NCBI RefSeq assembly: GCF_029893355.1
Contig: NZ_JARZAI010000006.1
Location: 1 to 64,000, forward strand
Source of the DNA: Kitasatospora sp. MAA4
GTDB taxonomy: Bacteria; Actinomycetota; Actinomycetes; Streptomycetales; Streptomycetaceae
Direction of reading: 5' to 3'
Length of the DNA: 64,000 nucleotides
Shown here piece after piece: positions 25,306 through 33,386 of the stretch. The translations under genes were made by a program, and so were the position numbers. Below the pieces are notes generated by a model. That model saw nothing but the letters and a program-made list of their open reading frames with translations, was not told where the DNA came from and did not search any database. Within the stretch, counting starts at the first letter, position 1; every line of letters starts with the position of its first letter.

Positions 25306-26472
25306 ATGGGAACAAGAACCGCTGCCTCCGGCGAGCCGCCGCTCAGAGAACCGAGCGGCCCACTCACCGGCTTCACCGTCGGGGTCACCGCCGCCCGCCG
25401 CCGCGACGAGCTCGTCGCGCTGCTCCGGCGCCGGGGTGCGCGCGTGATCGAGGCACCCACCCTGCGCATCCTGCCGCTGGACGACGACGGTGCACTGCGC
25501 CACGCCACCGAACGCTGCCTGGCCGGCCCGCTGGACTACGTGGTGGCCACCACCGGCGTCGGCTGGCGCGGCTGGATGAGCACCGCCGAGGGCTGGGGAC
25601 TTGGCGCCCGACTCGCCGTGGCCTGCCGGGAGGCCGTGGTGCTCACCCGGGGGCCCAAGGCGACCGGCGCGGTCCGCGCCAGCGGCCTGGACGAGACCTA
25701 CTCGCCGCGCTCCGAGGCCTGCGACGAGCTGCTCACCTGGCTGCTGGCCCGGGAGCTGAAGGGCCGCCGGATCGCCGTCCAGGAGCACGGCGCCCCGCTG
25801 GACGGGTTCGCCGCCGCGCTGCGCGAGCGCGGCGCCGAGGTGATCGAGGTCCCGGTCTACCGCTGGGCCCCGCCGGAGGATCCGGACGCCGTACGCCGCC
25901 TGGTCGAGCAGACCGTCCGCCGCGAGGTGCACGCCCTGACCTTCACCAGCGCGCCGGCGATCACCGCCTTCCTGGACACCGCCGCCGCCGGCGGGCTGCG
26001 CACCGAGGTACTGGCCGCGCTGCGCGACGACGTCATGCCGGTGTGCGTCGGGCCGGTCTGCGCCCGGCCGCTGGAGGAGTACGGCGTGCAGGTGGTCTGC
26101 CCCGAGCGCGGGCGGCTCGGCTCGCTGGTGCGCACCATCGCCGAGGCCCTGCCCGCCCGCAACCGGCGCGAACTGGACACCGGCACGCACCGCGTCGTGC
26201 TGCAGGGCAACGCCGTGCTGGTCGACGAGGAGGCCTTCTGGCTGCCGCCGGTGCCGGCCGCCGTGCTGCGCGCCCTCGCCGAGCGGCCGGGCCGGGTGCT
26301 CAGCCGCGCCGACCTGCTGCGCCGGGTCTGGGCGGGCTCCGCGCCGGGCGCCGGGCCGGACGAGCACGCGGTGGAGGCCGCCGTCGCCCGGCTGCGCGGC
26401 GCGCTCGGCCCGCACGCCGACCTGGTGCGGACGATCCCCAAGCGCGGCTACCGGCTGGCGGTGGACGGATGA
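25306..26472 (+). CDS. Uroporphyrinogen-III synthase with C-terminal winged-helix domain
   Basis: 388 residues. HemD domain at about 20-275 (FTVGVTAARRRDELVALLRR, LTFTSAPAITAFLDTAA) closes the tetrapyrrole ring, needed for siroheme here. Residues about 290-388 form an OmpR-type winged helix (AVLRALAERPGRVLSRADLLRRVW, AVARLRGALGPHADLVRTIPKRGYRLAV). This fusion occurs in actinobacteria and suggests an enzyme that also regulates, likely nitrate/nitrite genes. ATG 25306; the stop overlaps the next gene by 4 bases (ATGA). Confidence 0.88.
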   Translation: MGTRTAASGEPPLREPSGPLTGFTVGVTAARRRDELVALLRRRGARVIEAPTLRILPLDDDGALRHATERCLAGPLDYVVATTGVGWRGWMSTAEGWGLGARLAVACREAVVLTRGPKATGAVRASGLDETYSPRSEACDELLTWLLARELKGRRIAVQEHGAPLDGFAAALRERGAEVIEVPVYRWAPPEDPDAVRRLVEQTVRREVHALTFTSAPAITAFLDTAAAGGLRTEVLAALRDDVMPVCVGPVCARPLEEYGVQVVCPERGRLGSLVRTIAEALPARNRRELDTGTHRVVLQGNAVLVDEEAFWLPPVPAAVLRALAERPGRVLSRADLLRRVWAGSAPGAGPDEHAVEAAVARLRGALGPHADLVRTIPKRGYRLAVDG

Positions 26473-27197
26473 CGGCGCCGCAGCCGACGATGCCGCGGAC
26501 CACGGCACGCCGGGCGCAGAACGCCCCGACGCTGCTCGCCGTCGCGCACGGCACCCGGGACCGGGCCGGCGCGGCGACCGCCGCGGCGGTGCTGGACCGG
26601 GTCCGCGCGCTGCGCCCCGGCCTGCGGGTCGAGGTGGGCTACCTCGACCTGGTCCGCCCCTCGCTGGACGAGGCGCTGGCCGCGCTGGACGGCGAGGTCG
26701 TCCTCGTCCCGCTGCTGCTCGGCGCCGGCTACCACGTGCGCGTCGACATCCCGGCCGCCGTCGCCGCCGCACCCCGGGTCCGGGCCGGCATCGCCCCCGC
26801 GCTCGGCCCCGACCCGCTGCTCGCGACCGCCCTCGCCGACCGCCTCGCCGAGGCCGGCCGCCCGCCGGGCGACGCACCGGTGGTGCTCGCCGCCGCCGGC
26901 TCCGGCGACCCCGCGGCCAACGCCGACACCGCGCGGACGGCCCGCCTGCTGGGCGCGCGGCTCGGTGCCCCGGTCGTCCCCGCCCACCTGTGCGGCCCCT
27001 CGCCCACCCCCGCCGAAGCCGTCGCCGCCCTGCGCGCCGAGGGCCACCCGCAGGTCTCCGTCGCCCGCTACCTGCTGGCCCCCGGCTTCTTCGCCCGCCG
27101 GGCCGCCGACACCGCCGCCTGCCTCACCTCGGCCCCGCTCGGCGCCCATGACGCGGTGGCCCGGCTGGTGCTGCGCCGCTTCTCGACGAATGCATGA
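26469..27197 (+). CDS. Sirohydrochlorin chelatase (CbiX family)
   Basis: 242 residues with two CbiX-type halves: TLLAVAHGTRDRAGAATAAAV (about 19-39, containing the chelating His of AHGT) and a second half with VVLAAAGSGDPAANADTAR in which the His is replaced, as usual for fused actinobacterial forms. It inserts Fe2+ (or Co2+) into sirohydrochlorin, finishing siroheme for NirB. Translationally coupled to the HemD gene. Confidence 0.9.
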   Translation: MTAPQPTMPRTTARRAQNAPTLLAVAHGTRDRAGAATAAAVLDRVRALRPGLRVEVGYLDLVRPSLDEALAALDGEVVLVPLLLGAGYHVRVDIPAAVAAAPRVRAGIAPALGPDPLLATALADRLAEAGRPPGDAPVVLAAAGSGDPAANADTARTARLLGARLGAPVVPAHLCGPSPTPAEAVAALRAEGHPQVSVARYLLAPGFFARRAADTAACLTSAPLGAHDAVARLVLRRFSTNA

Positions 27198-27231
27198 CAT
27201 GCCGTCAAGTATTGGCGTTCATAGGTAAGTT

Positions 27232-27245
27232 CACTCGTTCGAGTG
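27232..27245. promoter_or_regulatory. Palindrome CACTCGTTCGAGTG
   Basis: Perfect 6-bp arms around TT, upstream of the lipase-like gene. A near copy (CACTCGTTGGAGTG with longer arms) lies at 36149-36168 before the penicillin-binding protein gene, so it may be an operator of a global regulator. The protein that binds it is unknown to me. Confidence 0.4.
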
Positions 27246-27269
27246 GCGTGTGCATGGCGCTCCGGGCGA

Positions 27270-27321
27270 GGTGGGTAGGGCGGAGCCGGGCGGGTCATAC
27301 CGCCCGGGGCCCCTACCCACC
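27270..27321 (+). terminator. Compound hairpin after the chelatase gene
   Basis: Outer arms of 11 bp (27270-27280, GGTGGGTAGGG, with 27311-27321) enclose an inner GC-rich hairpin around TCATA. Positioned 73 bp after the chelatase stop and 18 bp before the next start, it could be a terminator or a structured leader of the lipase-like gene. Confidence 0.55.
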
Positions 27322-27338
27322 AATGCAGAGGATCACCT

Positions 27339-28538
27339 ATGAGCGAGCAGAACGAGCCCGTCGTAGAGCCGTGGAGCTTCCTCGCCCCGCAGCCGGGCGA
27401 GGAGGTCCCGCCCGCACCGGCGCCTGACGCGGTCTGGCAGCTGCGCGGCGGCACAGCCTGGGTGTACTACGCGAACAGCAAGTTCGGCCTGAGCAAGCCG
27501 GTCATCCTCTCCGACGGCTTCGAGAGCGGCCCCAGCAAGCTGGACGTGCTCTGGGACGGCCTGGAGCGCGGCGACTACGCCTTCGTCACCGAGCTGCGCC
27601 GCCGCGGCTACGACCTCGTGCTGCTCGGCTACGACGACCGCAGCGCCTCGATCCTCAAGAACGCGGACGTCGCCATCGAGTGCATCCAGCGGACCATCTC
27701 GGAGCGCCGGGGCAACCACCCGCTGACCGTCGGCGGGTTCAGCATGGGCGGCCTGGTCACCCGCTACGCGCTCGCCAAGATGGAGACCGAGCAGATCAGG
27801 CACGAGACCGCGGTCTACCTCTCCTACGACAGCCCGCACCGCGGCGCCTGGATCCCGATCGCCCTGCAGGCCCTCGCGCACTTCCTCAAGGCCACCCCGG
27901 CGCTGTCCCAGCAGATCAACAGCGACGCCGCCCGCCAGCTGCTGTGGCGCCACATCTCCACCACCACCGGCACGCCCGAACAGGACCAGCTGCGCACCGA
28001 GTTCCTGGACGAACTGGAAAGCGTCGGCAACTGGCCGCAGCTGCCGCGCAAGATCGGCGTCGCCAACGGCAGCGGCACCGGGGACGGCAACGGGGTCAAG
28101 CCCGGCCTGGACGCCGTAAAGGTCACCTCCGGCTACTTCGCCGGCACCACCCTGCGCACCCAGAGCAGCGGCAGCAACCAGGAGGTCGCCCGCCTCAAGG
28201 GGCTGCTCACCGAGCGGAGCATCACCACCAACGGCCTGCCCGAGCTCGACGGCGCGCCGGGCGGCACGCTGGAGAGCTTCGGCATCGCCGGCCGCAAGCT
28301 CAAGATCACCGGGAAGACCGAGGTCGAACCCTCGGCCGCCTGGGTCTGCTTCGTCCCCGCCGTGAGCGCCGTGGCCATCCGCGACCTCGACAAGCAGACC
28401 GACCTCTACACCGACATCAACGCGCTGCCGAAGGTGGAGAGCGAGCTGGACGACTTCCTGCTCTCCTCCGAGAACACCCCGCACAGCAAGATGACCGAGG
28501 AGCTCGGCAGCTGGATCCTGGACCGGCTGCCCAAGTAG
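27339..28538 (+). CDS. Putative alpha/beta-hydrolase (lipase/esterase-like)
   Basis: 399 residues. The nucleophile elbow GFSMGGLVTRYAL (about 132-144) with Ser, the preceding VILSDGFESGPS oxyanion region, and a DSPHRGAWIPIAL segment resemble lipases of the DUF676/PGAP1-like group. No signal peptide, so cytoplasmic. The C-terminal third (SAAWVCFVPAVSAVAIRDLD) is less typical. Substrate unknown. It has its own leader with a palindrome and hairpin and is convergent with the aldo/keto reductase gene. Confidence 0.65.
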   Translation: MSEQNEPVVEPWSFLAPQPGEEVPPAPAPDAVWQLRGGTAWVYYANSKFGLSKPVILSDGFESGPSKLDVLWDGLERGDYAFVTELRRRGYDLVLLGYDDRSASILKNADVAIECIQRTISERRGNHPLTVGGFSMGGLVTRYALAKMETEQIRHETAVYLSYDSPHRGAWIPIALQALAHFLKATPALSQQINSDAARQLLWRHISTTTGTPEQDQLRTEFLDELESVGNWPQLPRKIGVANGSGTGDGNGVKPGLDAVKVTSGYFAGTTLRTQSSGSNQEVARLKGLLTERSITTNGLPELDGAPGGTLESFGIAGRKLKITGKTEVEPSAAWVCFVPAVSAVAIRDLDKQTDLYTDINALPKVESELDDFLLSSENTPHSKMTEELGSWILDRLPK

Positions 28539-28548
28539 ACGCGGGCCC

Positions 28549-29598
28549 TCAGCCCGCCGCTCGCTCGGTGAGCGGGCGGCGGCGCTGGGCTGCGTCGACC
28601 AGAGCCGGCGGGCGCCAGGCGCCGTCCGGCTGGTAGAGGTTGGTGCCGGGCGGCACGATCGCGTCGATCCGGTCGAGGGCCGCGTCGTCCAGGGTGAGCG
28701 AGACGCCCTTCAGCAGGACGTCCAGCTGCTCGCGGGTGCGCGGTCCGATGATCACCGAGGTGACCGCCGGGTGCGCCACCGGGAAGGCGACGGCGAGTTC
28801 GGGCAGCGTGCAACCCAGGTCGGCGGCGAGCTCGGCGAGTTGCTCGACGGCGTCGAACTTGGCGGCGTTCGCGGGGATCGCGGGGTCGAAGCGGGCCGGA
28901 GTGAGCGCGGGGCGGCCGGTGGAGAAGTCGACCGGCGCTCCCTTGCGGTAGCGGCCGCCGAGGAAGCCCGAGGCGAGCGGACTCCAGGTCAGCACGCCCA
29001 TGCCGTAGCGGCGGCAGACCGGGAGCACATCGGCCTCGATCCCCCGGGCGAGCAGCGAGTAGGGCGGCTGCTCGGTCCGCAGGCGCGGCAGCGCGCGGCG
29101 CTCGGAGACGTGCTGCGCCTCGACGATCTCCTCGGCGGGGAAGGTCGAGCAGCCGAAGGCGCGGATCTTGCCCTGGCGCACGAGGTCGCCGAGGACCGAG
29201 AGCGTCTCCTCGATGTCCGTCGTGGGATCGGGGCGGTGGACCTGGTAGAGGTCGATCCAGTCGGTCTGCAGGCGCTTGAGGCTCTCCTCGACCGCCTGGA
29301 GGATCCAGCGCCGCGAGTTGCCGCCGCGGTTGCGGCCCTCGCCCATCGGGAAGTGCACCTTGCTGGCGAGGACGACCTCGTCACGGCGGCCCCGCAGGGC
29401 CTTGCCGACGATCTCCTCCGACTCGCCCGCGGAGTACATGTCCGCGGTGTCCACGAAGTTGATCCCCTGGTCGAGCGCGGCGTGCACGATCCGGGCGCAG
29501 TCGTCGTGGTCGGGGTTGCCGACGGCGCCGAGCATCATGGTGCCGAGGCAGTACGCGCTCACCTCGATACCGGTGCCGCCGAGGACGCGATAGCGCAT
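28549..29598 (-). CDS. Aldo/keto reductase
   Basis: 349 residues of the AKR TIM barrel: the catalytic Asp/Tyr segment FVDTADMYSAGESEEIVGKAL (about 46-66), the Lys in EVVLASKVHFPMG, and the His in YQVHRPDPTTD. NADPH-dependent reduction of aldehydes or ketones is expected; the substrate is unknown. ATG 29598. It is driven by a MerR-type promoter at 29652-29683, yet no intact MerR gene adjoins it. Confidence 0.88.
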   Translation of the reverse strand: MRYRVLGGTGIEVSAYCLGTMMLGAVGNPDHDDCARIVHAALDQGINFVDTADMYSAGESEEIVGKALRGRRDEVVLASKVHFPMGEGRNRGGNSRRWILQAVEESLKRLQTDWIDLYQVHRPDPTTDIEETLSVLGDLVRQGKIRAFGCSTFPAEEIVEAQHVSERRALPRLRTEQPPYSLLARGIEADVLPVCRRYGMGVLTWSPLASGFLGGRYRKGAPVDFSTGRPALTPARFDPAIPANAAKFDAVEQLAELAADLGCTLPELAVAFPVAHPAVTSVIIGPRTREQLDVLLKGVSLTLDDAALDRIDAIVPPGTNLYQPDGAWRPPALVDAAQRRRPLTERAAG

Positions 29599-29900
29599 GG
29601 GTCCGTTCCTTTCCGAGGGACTGCGGCCCTGTCGGGCCGTCCACCGGCTGCACTCTAGGACCTTGAGTGCACTCCACCTCAAGCGCTTTCTGCCGCCCTC
29701 CGAGGAGGACCACCGCCGGGTACTCGCGGTGCTCGCCTACCTGGAGGTGGGCGGGTGACGCCCCCCTCCTCATATGATCTGAGAAGCATGCGTCATTCTT
29801 AGTGATAGATCGCATTGTTTGTGCGTCCGGCATGATGGGGAACAGCAAGTACTTGCGCCGTCCGTGACCAGCCACGGGACGGCCGAGAAGGAGGAAGCAC
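29599..29900. other. Divergent region between the aldo/keto reductase and crp
   Basis: Contains the MerR-type promoter. Immediately beyond it, 29689-29757 on the plus strand reads LPPSEEDHRRVLAVLAYLEVGG then stop, a protein-like tail possibly left from a lost gene. The crp leader (29760-29900) holds AT-rich DNA around 29790-29840 where its promoter should be. Confidence 0.4.
29652..29683 (-). promoter_or_regulatory. MerR-type promoter of the aldo/keto reductase gene
   Basis: On the minus strand: -35 TTGAGG (29677-29682), a 19-bp spacer (29658-29676) and -10 TAGAGT (29652-29657). The inverted repeat CTTGAG (29662-29667)-N10-CTCAAG (29678-29683) lies over the -35 and spacer. An overlong spacer with a dyad inside it is diagnostic of activation by MerR-family proteins. 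Confidence 0.7.
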
Positions 29901-30575
29901 GTGGACGACGTTCTGCGGCGGGCCGCGCTCTTCGCGGCTCTCGACGACGAACAGGCCGGCGAGCTGCGCGCTTCCATGACCGAGGTAACCCTCGCCCGTG
30001 GTGAGTCGCTCTTCCACGAGGGTGACCCGGGCGACCGGCTCTACGTGGTCGCCGAGGGCAAGGTCAAACTGCACCGCGCCTCGCCGGACGGTCGCGAGAA
30101 CATGCTCGCGGTGCTCGGCCCCAGCGAGATGATCGGCGAGCTCTCGCTGTTCGACCCGGGACCGCGCACGGCCACCGCCAGCGCGCTGACCGAGGTCAAG
30201 CTGCTGGGCCTGGGCCACGGCGACCTGCAGCCCTGGCTGCACGCCCGCCCGGAGGTCTCCATCGCCCTGCTGCGCGCCATCGCGCGCCGCCTGCGGCGGA
30301 CCAACGACGTGATGTCCGACCTGGTCTTCTCGGACGTCCCCGGCCGGGTCGCCAAGGCGCTGCTCGACCTCTCCCGCCGCTTCGGCGTGCAGTCGGAGGA
30401 GGGCATCCACGTCGCCCACGACCTCACCCAGGAGGAGCTGGCCCAGCTGGTCGGCGCCTCCCGCGAGACGGTCAACAAGGCGCTGGCCGACTTCGCCGGC
30501 CGCGGCTGGCTCAAGCTGGAGGCCCGCGCCGTCGTCCTGATGGACGTCGAGCGCCTCTCCCGCCGCTCGCGCTGA
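29901..30575 (+). CDS. crp: Crp, cyclic-nucleotide-binding global regulator
   Basis: 224 residues: a cNMP-binding beta-roll (about 15-125, FHEGDPGDRLYVVAEGKVKLH and IGELSLFDPGPRTATA, the phosphate-binding cassette) and a Crp-type HTH (about 165-215, LTQEELAQLVGASRETVNKAL). The sequence is nearly that of Streptomyces Crp (SCO3571), which binds cAMP and controls germination, development and antibiotic production. GTG 29901 has AAGGAGGAAG upstream. A shared terminator separates it from the convergent MBL gene. Confidence 0.95.
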   Translation: MDDVLRRAALFAALDDEQAGELRASMTEVTLARGESLFHEGDPGDRLYVVAEGKVKLHRASPDGRENMLAVLGPSEMIGELSLFDPGPRTATASALTEVKLLGLGHGDLQPWLHARPEVSIALLRAIARRLRRTNDVMSDLVFSDVPGRVAKALLDLSRRFGVQSEEGIHVAHDLTQEELAQLVGASRETVNKALADFAGRGWLKLEARAVVLMDVERLSRRSR

Positions 30576-30586
30576 GCACTTCTCCC

Positions 30587-30622
30587 CGAGGACCACGGAC
30601 TCAAATGAGTCCGTGGTCCTCG
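30587..30622. terminator. Bidirectional terminator between crp and the MBL hydrolase
   Basis: Perfect 17-bp inverted repeat (30587-30603 with 30606-30622) with a 2-base centre. The right arm and centre lie inside the last seven codons of the convergent MBL gene, so the terminator stem encodes the end of that protein. Confidence 0.85.
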
Positions 30623-31422
30623 AGGTATCGCAGCTGCGCCCGCACGGAGAGCTCGGCGGCCGGCCAGAGCGCCCGGTCCACGTCGGCGTAGACCCGCGCC
30701 ACCACCTGTTCGGCGGTACGGCAGCCGGCCTCCACCGCGGTCTCCACCTGCGCCAGCCGGCCGGCCCGGTGCGCCAGGTAGTACTCGACGCCGCCCAGCG
30801 CGTCGGCCAGCACCGGCCCGTGCCCCGGCAGCACCGTGTGCACCCCGTGCTCGGCCGCGAGCGAGCGCAGCCGGCGCAGTGAGTCGAGGTAGTCCCCGAG
30901 CAGGCCGTCCGGGTGCGCGACCATCGTGGTCCCGCGCCCCAGCACCGTGTCGCCGGTGAGGATCGCGCCGTCGGCCGGCAGGTGGAAGGTGAGCGAGTCC
31001 GAGGTGTGCCCGGGCGTCGGGACGACCCGCAGCTCCAGCCCGCCGACCTCGATCACCTGGCCGCCGTGCAGGCCCGCACCGCCGAGCCGGTGGACCGGGT
31101 CGAGCGCCCGGACCTCGGTGCCGGTCAGCTCGGCGAAGCGGGCGGCGCCCTCGGCGTGGTCGGCGTGGCCGTGGGTGAGCAGGGTCAGCGCGACCCGCTG
31201 CCCCCGCTGCTCGGCGATCTCGATCACCCGGCGCAGGTGGCCCTCGTCCAGCGGTCCCGGGTCGACCACCACCGCCAGGTCCGAGCCGGGCTCGGCGAGC
31301 AGCCATGTGTTGGTCCCGTCCAGGGTCATCGGGGACGGGTTGGGCGCCAGGACGCAGAGCGCCCGGGGGGTGGCGGCCCCGCCGACGGTGTCGGCGGGGT
31401 CACCGGGGAGCAGACCTGTCAC
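30601..31422 (-). CDS. Metallo-beta-lactamase-fold hydrolase
   Basis: 273 residues. The HxHxDH motif appears as THGHADHAEG (about 77-86), with further ligands in TPGHTSDSL and TGDTVLG and the distal His in VLPGHGPVL. It resembles LACTB2-like MBL hydrolases (nuclease or thioesterase); substrate unknown. GTG 31422 follows GAAGG and overlaps the stop of the small upstream frame (ATGCAGTGA). Part of a conserved Streptomyces operon with NUDIX, RidA and DUF4177 genes. Confidence 0.88.
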   Translation of the reverse strand: MTGLLPGDPADTVGGAATPRALCVLAPNPSPMTLDGTNTWLLAEPGSDLAVVVDPGPLDEGHLRRVIEIAEQRGQRVALTLLTHGHADHAEGAARFAELTGTEVRALDPVHRLGGAGLHGGQVIEVGGLELRVVPTPGHTSDSLTFHLPADGAILTGDTVLGRGTTMVAHPDGLLGDYLDSLRRLRSLAAEHGVHTVLPGHGPVLADALGGVEYYLAHRAGRLAQVETAVEAGCRTAEQVVARVYADVDRALWPAAELSVRAQLRYLEDHGLI

Positions 31423-31631
31423 TGCATGCCTTCGAGTTCGTCCAGGCGCCCGCCTTCGGTGCGCCGGGCCAGCGGGCGAGGGGCGAGGGGGCGGACCAAC
31501 GGGCGCCAGGTCGGGTCGGTCGCGCCGACCACCGGCTCGCGCCACAGCCGGCGGCCCGGCGCGCGCCGGGCCTCCAGGCTCCGGGCGGGGAGTGTACGCA
31601 CCGTACGGCGAGCCACGTCATTGTGGATCAT
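31419..31631 (-). CDS. Small basic protein between NUDIX and MBL genes
   Basis: 70 residues if started at ATG 31631: Arg-rich N-terminus (MIHNDVARRTVRTLPARSLE), then LWREPVVGATDPTWRPLVRP and LDELEGMQ. The frame overlaps the NUDIX stop at one end and the MBL GTG at the other, exactly filling the gap, which suggests translational coupling and a real gene. Function unknown. Confidence 0.45.
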   Translation of the reverse strand: MIHNDVARRTVRTLPARSLEARRAPGRRLWREPVVGATDPTWRPLVRPLAPRPLARRTEGGRLDELEGMQ

Positions 31632-32520
31632 CGGTTGGGGGTCCTTCCTCGGGATACGTGCCATCGATGGTCAGCTCTTCATACCCTGACCATCGGATGG
31701 TCATTCGATCACCCGCCAGCTCGGCTGTGCCGAGAACGGGAGCCAGATCGCGCGCCGCCGACGCGTCGAGCGCCTCGCGCGCCGTCCGGACCGGCAGCAG
31801 CTCGCGCAGCACCGACACGGTCGGCGGGAGCATGCCGTAGCGGCCCTCGGCGCAGCCGCGGACCGCCTCGGCCGGGGTCAGCCAGGCCACCCGGTCGGCC
31901 TCGCCGACCTCGTCCGCGGCCTGCTGGCCGGGCGGCATCGCGGCGACGAAGAACCAGGTGTCGTAGCGCCGGTCCTCGAAGACCGGCGTCACCCAGCGGG
32001 CCCAGCCGCCCAGCAGGTCACTGCGCAGTACCAGGCCGTTCTCGCGGCAGAACTCGGCGAAGGAGAGCTGGTGGGCCTCCAGCGCGGCGCGCTCGGCGCT
32101 CCAGTCCCGCGCCGGGGCAACGGTGTCCGCGTCCGGGCCGGCCAGCAGCACGCCGGCCTCCTCGAAGGTCTCCCGAACCGCCGCGCAGACCACCGCCTGC
32201 GCCGTCGCCCGGTCCACGCCCAGCCGGGCCGCCCAGGCGTCCGGACTCGGCCCGGCCCAGGCAAGGGCGGCCTCGGCGTCCCGCGGGTCGACCCCGCCAC
32301 CCGGGTAGGCGTACATCCCGGCCGCGAAGGCCATCGACGTCCGGCGGCGCAGCAGGTACGCCTGCGGCCCGTCGGCGGCGTCCCGCAGCAGGACCACGGT
32401 GGCGGACGGCTTCGGCACGGGCGGGGTCAGCTCGCCGGCGGCCAGGGCCCGGATCCGGGCAGGCCAGCCGGGTGGCATGGAGGGAGCGGCCGGGGTCGGG
32501 CCGGGGAGGTGCGCAGCCAT
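31618..32520 (-). CDS. NUDIX hydrolase (NUDT19/CoA-pyrophosphatase-like)
   Basis: 300 residues. The Nudix box is split by an insertion: YPGGGVDPRDAEA (about 72-84), later AAVRETFEEAGVLL (about 115-128) with the metal-binding R-E-x-x-E-E. This long-insert form resembles NUDT19-type acyl-CoA diphosphatases. In the operon order known from Streptomyces it follows RidA and precedes the MBL gene. Confidence 0.85.
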   Translation of the reverse strand: MAAHLPGPTPAAPSMPPGWPARIRALAAGELTPPVPKPSATVVLLRDAADGPQAYLLRRRTSMAFAAGMYAYPGGGVDPRDAEAALAWAGPSPDAWAARLGVDRATAQAVVCAAVRETFEEAGVLLAGPDADTVAPARDWSAERAALEAHQLSFAEFCRENGLVLRSDLLGGWARWVTPVFEDRRYDTWFFVAAMPPGQQAADEVGEADRVAWLTPAEAVRGCAEGRYGMLPPTVSVLRELLPVRTAREALDASAARDLAPVLGTAELAGDRMTIRWSGYEELTIDGTYPEEGPPTDDPQ

Positions 32521-32576
32521 GCCCGGATGCTATGCACCCGGGCACGGCTCTGAACAGAGGCTCAGACCAACCACTC

Positions 32577-33041
32577 TCAGGCGCGGACGCGGACCTGGAT
32601 CTCGACCTCGACCGGCGCGTCCATCGGCAGCACCGCGACACCCACCGCGCTGCGGGCGTGCACACCCGCCTCGCCGAGCGCCTGGCCGAGCAGCTCGCTG
32701 GCGCCGTTGATGACACCCGGCTGCCCGGTGAAGTCGGGGGCGGAGGCGACGAAGCCGACCACCTTGACGACCTGCTCGATCAGGTCCAGGTCACCGATCA
32801 CGGACTTCACGGCGGCCAGCGCGTTGAGCGCGCAGATCTGCGCGAGCTCCTTGGCCTCCTCCGGGGTGACCTCGCCGCCCACCTTGCCGGTGTTCCGCAG
32901 CTTGCCCGCCACCAGCGGCAGCTGGCCGGAGGTGAAGACGAACTCGCCCGCGCGCACCGCCGGCACGTACGCCGCCAGCGGCGCGGCCACCTCGGGCAGG
33001 GTCAGGCCGAGCTCGGCCAGCTTGCTCTCGACCTTGCTCAT
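32577..33041 (-). CDS. RidA-family (YjgF) enamine/imine deaminase-like protein
   Basis: 154 residues with YVPAVRAGEFVFTSGQLPLVAGK (about 25-47) and a C-terminal LPMDAPVEVEIQVRV, the YjgF/RidA trimer fold. Longer than the archetype (about 128) and of the actinobacterial subgroup in which the catalytic Arg position must be checked by alignment. ATG 33041 overlaps the stop of the DUF4177 gene (ATGA). Confidence 0.85.
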   Translation of the reverse strand: MSKVESKLAELGLTLPEVAAPLAAYVPAVRAGEFVFTSGQLPLVAGKLRNTGKVGGEVTPEEAKELAQICALNALAAVKSVIGDLDLIEQVVKVVGFVASAPDFTGQPGVINGASELLGQALGEAGVHARSAVGVAVLPMDAPVEVEIQVRVRA

Positions 33042-33199
33042 GCCTGCTTCTCCCGCTTCAGGTAGGCCACCAGCTGCTCCGGGTTGTTGGGCCCGGGAAC
33101 GACCTGGACCAGCTCCCAGCCGTCCTCACCCCAGGTGTCCAGAATCTGCTTGGTGGCATGGACGAGCAGCGGCACGGTTACGTATTCCCACTTGGTCAT
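33038..33199 (-). CDS. DUF4177 small protein
   Basis: 53 residues: MTKWEYVTVPLLVHATKQIL, then GEDGWELVQVVPGPN and a basic end. The W-E-Y...GWELV pattern is that of DUF4177. It opens the minus-strand operon and is translationally coupled to RidA. Function unknown. Confidence 0.85.
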   Translation of the reverse strand: MTKWEYVTVPLLVHATKQILDTWGEDGWELVQVVPGPNNPEQLVAYLKREKQA

Positions 33200-33386
33200 G
33201 GGGCTGACTCTAGACGGTCGCCGAGCCCCCCGAGGCGATGTGAGGTGGGACACAAACCGGGCAAGAATGCCGCTCGTCACCCGGATGCTCCCGGCATCAG
33301 GGCCGGGCGCTGGTTACCCTCGCGAGGAGGGGACCGTCGATCCCCCGGAGCCGAGCGGTCGAGCCAGCAGCGGACGGAGACGGAGC

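Noticed and set aside
33084..33386. Upstream extension of the first ArsA-like ATPase
   Set aside because: It would overlap the divergent DUF4177 gene, and its sequence is not protein-like; GTG 33387 has a suitable ribosome site.
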